9,660 nt of DNA from assembly GCA_002317145.1 (NCBI GenBank), contig DCIT01000035.1, positions 1-9,660 on the forward strand, read 5' to 3'. Each line of letters starts with the position of its first letter. Position 1 is the stretch's first letter. Made by a program: the position numbers and the translations under genes. The DNA is from Caryophanales bacterium UBA1719 (GTDB lineage: Bacteria > Bacillota_I > Bacilli_A > RFN20 > CAG-826). The notes below the pieces were generated by a model. It was not told the DNA's origin. It saw only the letters and a list, made by a program, of their open reading frames with translations, and did not search any database. Shown here piece by piece: positions 1 through 5,269 of this stretch.

Positions 1-498
1 ATTCAATATTTAAAAAAGTATTATCAAGTTCATGTTGTTAAATTTTTAAAGATTGACGATAAGAAGATATCAAGTTTTGATATCGCGAAATTTATCAAAG
101 AAGGAAAAATAAAGAAAGCTAATAAATATTTAGGGCATCCTTATCAAATTAAAGGAAGAGTTATTAAAGGTTATCAAGAGGGGAGAAAGATTAACTTTCC
201 TACTGCGAATATTAAGATCATTGATAACTTTGTTATCCCTAAGTATGGAGTATATAAAGTATTAGTGTATATCTTAGGTATCCCTAGATTAGGGATTGCT
301 AATGTAGGGATACATCCTACCATTAATAAACTTAAAGAACCTTTATTAGAGGTTCATATCCCTAGATACTCTAATAACTTATATGGTAAAGAGTTATATA
401 TTGAATTTATTGATTTTATTAGAAGTGAGAAGAAGTTTAAATCTGAGAAAGAATTAATAAAACAAATAAATAAAGATATATCTAAGATTACAAAATAG
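1..498 (+). CDS. ribF: RibF, bifunctional riboflavin kinase/FMN adenylyltransferase, 5'-truncated by the window edge
   Basis: RibF phosphorylates riboflavin to FMN and, in the bifunctional form, adenylates FMN to FAD in the cytosol. The frame is open from base 1, so the gene begins outside the window; about 165 residues remain of a protein usually near 300. Residues 21-48 of the fragment are the tail of the adenylyltransferase domain. The rest is the riboflavin kinase barrel, with PTAN at residues 67-70, GVY near 83, GIANVG near 99, the likely catalytic Glu at 117 in LLEVHI, and LYGKELYIEF after it. The nucleotidyltransferase signature ISSTxxR reads ISSFDIA here (residues 23-29), losing both Thr and Arg, so FAD synthetase activity is doubtful. 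An internal Met at base 265 lies within the kinase domain and is not the start. The stop is TAG at 496-498. Family identity is secure; bifunctionality is not. Confidence 0.93.
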   Translation: MQYLKKYYQVHVVKFLKIDDKKISSFDIAKFIKEGKIKKANKYLGHPYQIKGRVIKGYQEGRKINFPTANIKIIDNFVIPKYGVYKVLVYILGIPRLGIANVGIHPTINKLKEPLLEVHIPRYSNNLYGKELYIEFIDFIRSEKKFKSEKELIKQINKDISKITK

Positions 499-503
499 AT
501 TTT

Positions 504-532
504 TTGAATTTTTTTTTCACAAATTGTAAAAT
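504..532 (+). promoter_or_regulatory. Promoter of the BspA-like surface protein gene
   Basis: A -35 box TTGAAT (504-509) is followed after 17 bases by a -10 box TAAAAT (527-532), a good sigma-A-type match. Transcription would start near 539, leaving about 23 bases of leader before the ATG at 562. This excludes the TTG/ATG codons at 538-543 as practical starts, and it suggests the gene can be expressed independently of ribF. Confidence 0.6.
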
Positions 533-549
533 AATTATTGATGTATAAA

Positions 550-554
550 AGAGG
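550..554 (+). promoter_or_regulatory. Ribosome binding site that sets the start at 562
   Basis: AGAGG lies 7 bases before the ATG at 562. The alternative starts at 538 (TTG) and 541 (ATG) have no purine-rich site upstream and would lie at or before the predicted transcription start, so 562 is preferred. Confidence 0.7.
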
Positions 555-561
555 TAATAAT

Positions 562-2157
562 ATGGGAAATAAAAATATAATTTTTAATCATACTCTTGAG
601 CAATATAACAAGAAGTATAAAAATAGAAACTATAGACTACTTAAATATACTAAAAAAGAATTACAAGATTTCGCTAAAAGAAATAATTGCGAAAAAGAGT
701 ATTTATTGAAAAACCATACTTGGTGGTTCATTAATAATACTTATTATGAAATACCTAAACCTATTAGATTTACATGGTTTAGAAATCTTAATGCTGGTAT
801 TCAAACCGGAGTTTGTTTATTGGGTGCAGGAGTTGTTGCAACTGCAATTACTGTTCCTTTAGTCTTAATGAATAAGAAAGAAGATACTCCTATTGTTGAT
901 CCTACTAAAGAAAATGAAGCTGTCATTTCAGAAGGAACAAAAACAGATGAAGGCATGGTTTATAAAGTATCTCCTAAAGATTCTTCTAAAAAGAAAATAT
1001 CAGGAATTGAAAGTGTATATATTGGTAACGATAAATTAGAAGAAGTTAAAGAATATAATGTTAAGCAAGTTGAAGAATCAGTTGAATTAACGATTAAACA
1101 AGTAGCATTTGAAAATCATAAAGGTACCGTTAAGGTTACTCCTAAAGTAGAAGATAAAACTCCTGAATCTATATTAGTTGAAGATATCAAATTAAGTGAT
1201 GCGACTATGGTGTTAGAAGGAGAAGGCGATCAAGATAAAATTATTGCAACTGTTTTACCAGAAAATGCAACAAAGAAAGATTTAAAATGGGCTTCTTCTG
1301 ATCCATCAATTGTTGAAGTAGATGATCAAGGTAAGTTAACAGTTAAATCTATACCAAATCCATCAAAAACAATTACTATTACAGTTTCTGCAACCGATGG
1401 TAGTAACAAAAAAGCTACTTGCGAAGTTGAAGTTTCTAACATTTTAGGATATGAAGAATTAACTGATGCAGATAATGAACTTATTGGATATGAATTTTAT
1501 ACAATAGATCAAAACATTACGAAAGCAAAAATACCTTCAACACATTTAGGTAAACCCGTTTTAAAATGTGGTGAATGTTCAGCATCTCCTTGGAACACTG
1601 GATTTGAGCGTTGCAAAAATTTATCTTCTGTAACCTTTAGTAAATTAAATAATATGACCGAGACAGGAAAAAATTGTTTTACTGTATGCTCCTCACTTAA
1701 AGCAATTTTATTGCCAAATAATCTGAATACGATTAATGAAAATGCATTCTATAAAAGCGCTTTAGAATCTATAGAATTATCTAATATTAAAATTATTGAA
1801 AATTATGCTTTTTCGTATACCCCTGTTAAATCTATTGTTCTGCCATCTACGTTGGAAACTTTAGGTAAATCGAGTTTTGCATTCTGTAGTAGTCTTGAAT
1901 CCATTAATATACCTTCAACCATTACTACAATAAAAGTTAGTACGTTTGAGGATTGCTCAGTTTTAAACAATGTTATATTGCCTTCAACCATAACTTCGAT
2001 AGATGATTTAGCTTTTAGTGGTTGCACTACATTAGATAATTTATCTTTTGCAGGTACCAAGGTGCAATGGTCAAACGTTACAAAATCTGAATTTTGGCAC
2101 GATGACATTCCTGCAACAGTTATCCACTGTAGTGATGGTGATGCAGATTTAGATTAA
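562..2157 (+). CDS. Membrane-anchored surface protein with Big_2 Ig-like domain and BspA-type leucine-rich repeats
   Basis: Predicted 531-residue extracellular protein, probably for adhesion or host/cell-surface interaction; the ligand is unknown. Residues 1-78 are basic and cytosolic-looking, rich in Lys, Arg, Asn and Tyr. Residues 80-103 form one hydrophobic helix followed by KKE, so the C-terminal part is expected outside. Residues 107-203 are a charged linker I do not recognise. Residues 204-292 read as a Big_2 (bacterial Ig-like) domain, with a WASSDPSIVEVDDQGKLT-type core. From about residue 310 there are LRR_5/BspA-type repeats (AFxxCSSLxxxxIPSTIT). The C-terminal cap contains W503 and ends in a HCSDGD-type tail typical of such proteins. 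There is no lipobox and no LPXTG sorting signal, so the N-terminal helix must be the anchor. The gene lies between ribF and rpsO, which are usually adjacent in Firmicutes. Domain calls are by eye. Confidence 0.85.
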   Translation: MGNKNIIFNHTLEQYNKKYKNRNYRLLKYTKKELQDFAKRNNCEKEYLLKNHTWWFINNTYYEIPKPIRFTWFRNLNAGIQTGVCLLGAGVVATAITVPLVLMNKKEDTPIVDPTKENEAVISEGTKTDEGMVYKVSPKDSSKKKISGIESVYIGNDKLEEVKEYNVKQVEESVELTIKQVAFENHKGTVKVTPKVEDKTPESILVEDIKLSDATMVLEGEGDQDKIIATVLPENATKKDLKWASSDPSIVEVDDQGKLTVKSIPNPSKTITITVSATDGSNKKATCEVEVSNILGYEELTDADNELIGYEFYTIDQNITKAKIPSTHLGKPVLKCGECSASPWNTGFERCKNLSSVTFSKLNNMTETGKNCFTVCSSLKAILLPNNLNTINENAFYKSALESIELSNIKIIENYAFSYTPVKSIVLPSTLETLGKSSFAFCSSLESINIPSTITTIKVSTFEDCSVLNNVILPSTITSIDDLAFSGCTTLDNLSFAGTKVQWSNVTKSEFWHDDIPATVIHCSDGDADLD

Positions 2158-2165
2158 CAAAATAA

Positions 2166-2193
2166 TTGCATTAAATTAATAAACATATATTAT
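2166..2193 (+). promoter_or_regulatory. Candidate rpsO promoter
   Basis: A weak -35 box TTGCAT (2166-2171) and a -10 box TATTAT (2188-2193) are separated by 16 bases. The surrounding TATATA run offers alternative -10 boxes, so the exact hexamer is uncertain. Transcription would start near 2200, giving a leader of about 78 bases that contains the whole predicted regulatory fold. No terminator separates this site from the upstream surface-protein gene, so readthrough is possible. Confidence 0.45.
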
Positions 2194-2208
2194 ATATATC
2201 GCAACTAA

Positions 2209-2270
2209 ATCTAGGATAAGCGATTCTCCAACGCTAATCTTGGATCTAGCCAAGTATTAAAAAAGGAGAA
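2209..2270 (+). promoter_or_regulatory. Structured rpsO leader with a loop complementary to the Shine-Dalgarno sequence (putative S15 autoregulatory pseudoknot)
   Basis: Bases 2209-2222 pair with 2232-2245 in a 13-base-pair stem with one A·A mismatch (2218/2236) and three G·U pairs. The stem is closed by a 9-base loop at 2223-2231. The loop segment UUCUCC (2224-2229) is the exact reverse complement of GGAGAA (2265-2270), the rpsO ribosome binding site, so a pseudoknot hiding that site can form. A competing hairpin pairs CUUGG (2239-2243) with CCAAG (2250-2254). Within the long stem, C2211-G2243 beside U2212-G2242 makes a GU/GC step like that recognised by S15 in 16S rRNA. Known rpsO leaders in other bacteria are bound by S15 to repress translation. 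The fold is seen in the sequence; S15 control is inferred. Confidence 0.6.
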
Positions 2271-2277
2271 AAAACAA

Positions 2278-2547
2278 ATGGCATTATCAAAAGAAAAGAA
2301 AGCCGCACTAGTAAAGAAATTTGCTAGAAGTGAAAAGGACACTGGATCTGTCGAAGTCCAAGTCGCGTTATTAACAGAACAAATTAACGCTTTAACTGAT
2401 CACTTACAAAAGAATCATAAAGATAATTCTTCTCACCGTGGCTTAATGCGTTTAGTTGGTCAAAGAAAATCTCTATTAAATTACTTAGAGAAAGCTGACC
2501 GTGATGCTTACGCTGACTTAATCAAAAATTTAAAATTACGTAAGTAA
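2278..2547 (+). CDS. rpsO: 30S ribosomal protein S15
   Basis: S15 is a primary 16S rRNA-binding protein of the small-subunit platform, contacting helices 20-22, and in many bacteria it represses its own mRNA. The 89-residue length is normal for the family. The family pattern is clear: GSVEVQVALLTEQI, then HKDNSSHRGL, then a KSLLNYLEK segment and a basic C-terminus KLRK. The residues expected to read the GU/GC motif are kept: His42, Asp49 and Ser52 in this numbering, which counts Met as 1. Two neighbouring positions differ from the E. coli form (Asn46 in place of His, His53 in place of Arg). A strong ribosome binding site, AAAAGGAGAA (2261-2270), precedes the ATG. The gene has a structured leader upstream and a terminator right after it, so it can act as a single-gene unit. 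Confidence 0.98.
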   Translation: MALSKEKKAALVKKFARSEKDTGSVEVQVALLTEQINALTDHLQKNHKDNSSHRGLMRLVGQRKSLLNYLEKADRDAYADLIKNLKLRK

Positions 2548-2569
2548 AAGTTAACTAAATTTAATAATG

Positions 2570-2597
2570 AAAGGGACCTTTGGTCCCTTTTATTTTT
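2570..2597 (+). terminator. Intrinsic terminator after rpsO
   Basis: AAAGGGACC (2570-2578) pairs perfectly with GGTCCCTTT (2582-2590) around a three-base TTT loop. G2569·T2591 can extend the stem, and a T-rich run with one interrupting A follows to 2597. This is the only GC-rich hairpin with a T-tract in the window, and it separates rpsO from the carD-like gene. Confidence 0.92.
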
Positions 2598-2619
2598 AAG
2601 AATAAATTAACTACATTTG

Positions 2620-2628
2620 TGGTAAAAT
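2620..2628 (+). promoter_or_regulatory. Extended -10 promoter directly before the CarD-like gene
   Basis: TGGTAAAAT is an extended -10 element: TG at 2620-2621, one spacer base, and TAAAAT at 2623-2628. No convincing -35 box is present at the expected distance, as is common for extended -10 promoters. Transcription should start near 2633-2636, on the start codon itself, so the mRNA is expected to be leaderless. Confidence 0.6.
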
Positions 2629-2632
2629 ATTA

Positions 2633-3130
2633 ATGATGAAGTTTAAGGTTGGAGATTGCGTAGTCCATCGTCATGAGGGAGTATGCAAGATTAAGAAAAT
2701 CGAGACTAATGATTTTGGTGACGGTAAAGTTAGGTACTATGTTTTAGCACCTTATTTTGTTGAAACTGGGTCAATTATTCGTATTCCAGTAGATAAGTCT
2801 GAACAAATAAGAGAGCATATCTCTAAAAGAAGCGCTCAACTTCTTGTAAAGAAGATGAGAAAAGCTAAAACTGTCTGGATTAATGATAACCGTAAGAGAA
2901 AAGAGAAATTCCAATCTATGATTATCTCTGGAGACTTAGAAGCTTTAGCAGCGATCGCTCATACCGTATATTTAAAAAAGAATGAATTTATTAATCTAAA
3001 AAAGGCTATGCCTTTAACAGATCAAAATTTAGCGAACTTCTGTGAGAAATTATTAACAGAAGAATTAGCAATTGCTTTAGGTATCAAATTAGAGGATGTT
3101 GATGCCTATATTACAAAACATAGCAAATAA
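2633..3130 (+). CDS. CarD/CdnL-family RNA polymerase-binding transcription regulator
   Basis: CarD-family proteins bind the RNA polymerase beta subunit through an N-terminal Tudor-like domain and influence open-complex formation at promoters through a helical C-terminal DNA-binding domain. Residues 1 to about 65 match the N-terminal domain: KFKVGDCVVHRHEGVCKI, then YYVLAPYF and a RIPVDK segment. Residues from about 80 form the helical domain, with VWINDNRKRKEKFQ, SGDLEALAAIAHTVYLKKNE and a later ELAIALGI. The 165-residue length fits the family. Two ATG codons are adjacent (2633 and 2636); neither has a Shine-Dalgarno sequence, and the -10 box just upstream implies leaderless translation from one of them. 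The gene follows the rpsO terminator and precedes two lipoprotein genes. Its targets cannot be read from the sequence. Confidence 0.88.
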   Translation: MMKFKVGDCVVHRHEGVCKIKKIETNDFGDGKVRYYVLAPYFVETGSIIRIPVDKSEQIREHISKRSAQLLVKKMRKAKTVWINDNRKRKEKFQSMIISGDLEALAAIAHTVYLKKNEFINLKKAMPLTDQNLANFCEKLLTEELAIALGIKLEDVDAYITKHSK

Positions 3131-3132
3131 AA

Positions 3133-3153
3133 TTTATATTAGTATAATATAAA
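3133..3153 (+). promoter_or_regulatory. -10 box and overlapping palindrome before the first lipoprotein gene
   Basis: A consensus TATAAT (3143-3148) ends 10 bases before the ATG at 3159, so transcription should begin about 3-4 bases before the gene. No clear -35 box is seen. The -10 box lies inside a perfect inverted repeat: TTTATATT (3133-3140) and TTTATATT on the opposite strand (3146-3153), around AGTAT. Such a site could be an operator, but AT-rich palindromes also arise by chance. Confidence 0.5.
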
Positions 3154-3158
3154 CTAGG

Positions 3159-4247
3159 ATGAAAAAGGCCTTAGGATTATTTCTATCATTTATACCATTA
3201 TTATCATCTTGTAATAAGAATGGTGGTTTTGAAGATCCTTTTAAGCCTGATGACTATACTCCAATAGGATTTAACTTTGATACTAAAAATGAATCTATTG
3301 TTAGATCTTTAACGACTGATGAAATCAAGATTGTTAAAGATACGACAGAAGATTACGATAGTAAAATCTTTTATAAGAAGACTGATAAACAAGAAAGAAA
3401 TTATCTAAGAGCATTCGCAGGAGACTTTAAACAAGGATATTCAATATCTAATGTTAAGAAACATGAAGTAAGTGAATCTTTTAGACAAGATGAAAGTGCA
3501 TCAGCAAAACAAAGAACTTATACTGTTTCAAACTCTACATCTTTGTCACAATATTCTTATGGCAACATTAGTGAAGAATTAGAGACTAAAGAATATATTT
3601 ACTATGCTGATAAGGATCCTGATGCAGAAGGTAAAGTTAAAGAAGGACCAAATATTAACGATTCAAAATCATTAAATGTAAGAACTCAGAAAAAAGAAAA
3701 TAAATCATATACTAAAGGTACAGATACATTAAAAATAACTAAAGCTGATCCATCTCCTACAGATCCTAAATGGACAGAAGAAGAAACAACACTTTGTAAT
3801 AAAATATTATTTAATAACTTTAAACAATCCGCATATATTACTGAACCAGATCAAAAATCTGGAGCAGATGCAGATGGAAATATTATCTTAGCTAAGGCTA
3901 ATCAATCAAAAATAAAGATTGAAGGAATGGATGAAGGCATTCTTCAATTAGCGGATGGTAGAAAATATCAAGCTATGGAAAATAGCTTAACAGTTACTAA
4001 ACTTGTTAAAAGAACAGATGATAAATCTAATAAATGGGGTTTAGTCACTTACGTTAGACACTATACAGAAACAGTTGTCACTAGTGAAATAATCCAACCT
4101 AATGTCCCAGTAACTAAACTTAAAACACCTATCCCAATTTACTATGTTGAAGAAATTACTAATTTCGGAACATCTTATGGTTCTTCTGAACACATTTCTG
4201 AAATAAGTGCAGATTTACCTGATTATACAAAAGAGGAGACTAGATAA
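3159..4247 (+). CDS. Lipoprotein of unknown function, first of a tandem paralogous pair
   Basis: A 362-residue exported protein, expected to be anchored to the outer face of the membrane by a lipid on Cys18. The N-terminus has MKK, a hydrophobic core and the lipobox L15-S-S-C18, then CNKNGG. The mature part is hydrophilic, rich in Lys, Asp, Glu, Ser and Thr, with no other membrane segment and no domain I recognise. Residues 27-37 (PFKPDDYTPIG) and the C-terminal TPIPIYYVEE resemble matching segments of the next gene, so the two are paralogs that have diverged. There is no Shine-Dalgarno sequence; the -10 box just upstream implies a nearly leaderless mRNA. Its stop overlaps the next start by one base (TAATG). 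Lipoprotein status is well supported; function is unknown. Confidence 0.85.
   Translation: MKKALGLFLSFIPLLSSCNKNGGFEDPFKPDDYTPIGFNFDTKNESIVRSLTTDEIKIVKDTTEDYDSKIFYKKTDKQERNYLRAFAGDFKQGYSISNVKKHEVSESFRQDESASAKQRTYTVSNSTSLSQYSYGNISEELETKEYIYYADKDPDAEGKVKEGPNINDSKSLNVRTQKKENKSYTKGTDTLKITKADPSPTDPKWTEEETTLCNKILFNNFKQSAYITEPDQKSGADADGNIILAKANQSKIKIEGMDEGILQLADGRKYQAMENSLTVTKLVKRTDDKSNKWGLVTYVRHYTETVVTSEIIQPNVPVTKLKTPIPIYYVEEITNFGTSYGSSEHISEISADLPDYTKEETR
4232..4238 (+). promoter_or_regulatory. Ribosome binding site of the second lipoprotein gene
   Basis: AGAGGAG lies inside the 3' end of the first lipoprotein gene, 8 bases before the ATG at 4247. It is the only clear Shine-Dalgarno sequence in the block from 2633 to 9614, so this gene may be translated more strongly or more independently than its neighbours. 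Confidence 0.8.
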
Positions 4248-5266
4248 TGAAAAAGAAAGCACTTTTATTATTAGGAATCCCATTACTATTAATCGGATGT
4301 AACGGAAATAAAGTAGATTTACCTAAATCTCCTTTTAGTAATGATAATTATAAACGTATCGGAATGGAATCAGAATATAAAGATATCACCATTTCAGACT
4401 TAAATAGTGAAGAATACGATAAGCTTAAAAAATCAATTAAAGATTATAAAAATTATGACGCTAAAGTTAAAAGCTATACCCGTAGTGAAGAAACTCGTGA
4501 TTTAAAAGCAGCATACTTTGGTACGAACTTAGGTGCAGCTAACCTATGTAAGAAAACATCTCGTACTGATACTAATACTAGATATAACAATCTAGTGACT
4601 ACTAAATTAGTTAATACTAAAACTGAAGAACAAGTCATGAATAGTAAATCTACTATTAAGAATGAACAACAAATGGATGACTATGTTAATGGATTAGATG
4701 GTGAGAAGTACTCAACTATTAGATCATTAAAGAATAATACTTCTAATCCAGAAGTAACATATGTTGTTAAAGAAGAATCTTATTCTGGTGAAGGAAAAGC
4801 TGAAGAAGTATTCGGTACTCATGCTTATGAAAAAGATATTAAGAATAACTTTGTTATTAAATCTAGAACACCTGGTAGAGAAATAAGCTTCTCTGTCTTA
4901 GCGGATAATAATAACGCTGTCTATGGTAAGACCAACATTAAAGATATTGGAGAAAGATATATCATTAGAGAAGCGATGAGCGATTTCTCTCCATATTCAA
5001 CAACAGTTGGAGATACTCATAAAGCAGTAGATAACTATTTCTATGAAGCTTTGCTTGTCCCTGAGAATGGAGGATATCGCTTTACGAACTTCCGCTTCTA
5101 TCATGAACTATTAATTCTTTCCGAAGCTTATGGAGATGAATCTAAAGTCCCAGTATTATATTTAGAAAAACCAGTCTTAGTAGAATACTCAGAAATTAAA
5201 TATACAATCGATTACACTGATAAAGGTGAATTTAATAAAGGTAATATACCAACGCCAACTAAATAA
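4247..5266 (+). CDS. Lipoprotein of unknown function, second of a tandem paralogous pair
   Basis: A 339-residue predicted lipoprotein. MKKK, a Leu-rich core and the lipobox L15-I-G-C18 form the signal peptide; Cys18 is at the same residue number as in the preceding gene, followed by a similar CNGNK. Segments shared with its neighbour include SPFSNDNYKRIG (28-39), then LNSEEYDKLKKSIKDY, and near the C-terminus VPVLYLEKP. The mature part is Lys-, Asp- and Asn-rich and has no further membrane helix or recognisable enzyme motif. It ends in a threonine/proline-rich PTPTK tail. The start overlaps the previous stop by one base, so translation is probably coupled as well as guided by a good ribosome binding site. 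A role in envelope maintenance or surface interaction is possible from context, but no function is shown. Confidence 0.85.
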   Translation: MKKKALLLLGIPLLLIGCNGNKVDLPKSPFSNDNYKRIGMESEYKDITISDLNSEEYDKLKKSIKDYKNYDAKVKSYTRSEETRDLKAAYFGTNLGAANLCKKTSRTDTNTRYNNLVTTKLVNTKTEEQVMNSKSTIKNEQQMDDYVNGLDGEKYSTIRSLKNNTSNPEVTYVVKEESYSGEGKAEEVFGTHAYEKDIKNNFVIKSRTPGREISFSVLADNNNAVYGKTNIKDIGERYIIREAMSDFSPYSTTVGDTHKAVDNYFYEALLVPENGGYRFTNFRFYHELLILSEAYGDESKVPVLYLEKPVLVEYSEIKYTIDYTDKGEFNKGNIPTPTK

Positions 5267-5269
5267 TCT

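Noticed and set aside
280..296. Perfect 7-base hairpin in ribF (ATCCCTA and TAGGGAT around GAT), with TATCCCTAGAT repeated near 357
   Set aside because: It lies in conserved RibF coding sequence, where codons for IPR recur; no T-run follows, so it is most simply coincidence.
265..498. A short 77-residue gene starting at the ATG at 265
   Set aside because: The frame is open from base 1, and the sequence upstream of 265 matches the RibF kinase domain, so this is only the end of ribF.
500..518. T-rich run after ribF as a terminator
   Set aside because: No GC-containing hairpin precedes it; the nearby AGATATATCT (474-483) is a palindrome without a loop inside the coding region.
1900..2010. Near-identical CCTTCAACCAT segments as a DNA repeat or CRISPR-like unit
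   Set aside because: They encode the IPST/LPST positions of successive leucine-rich repeats and are explained by the protein.
1803..2108. 101-codon open frame on the - strand inside the leucine-rich repeat region
   Set aside because: It is antisense to the repeats of a well-supported gene, has no family resemblance, and arises from the regular repeat codons.
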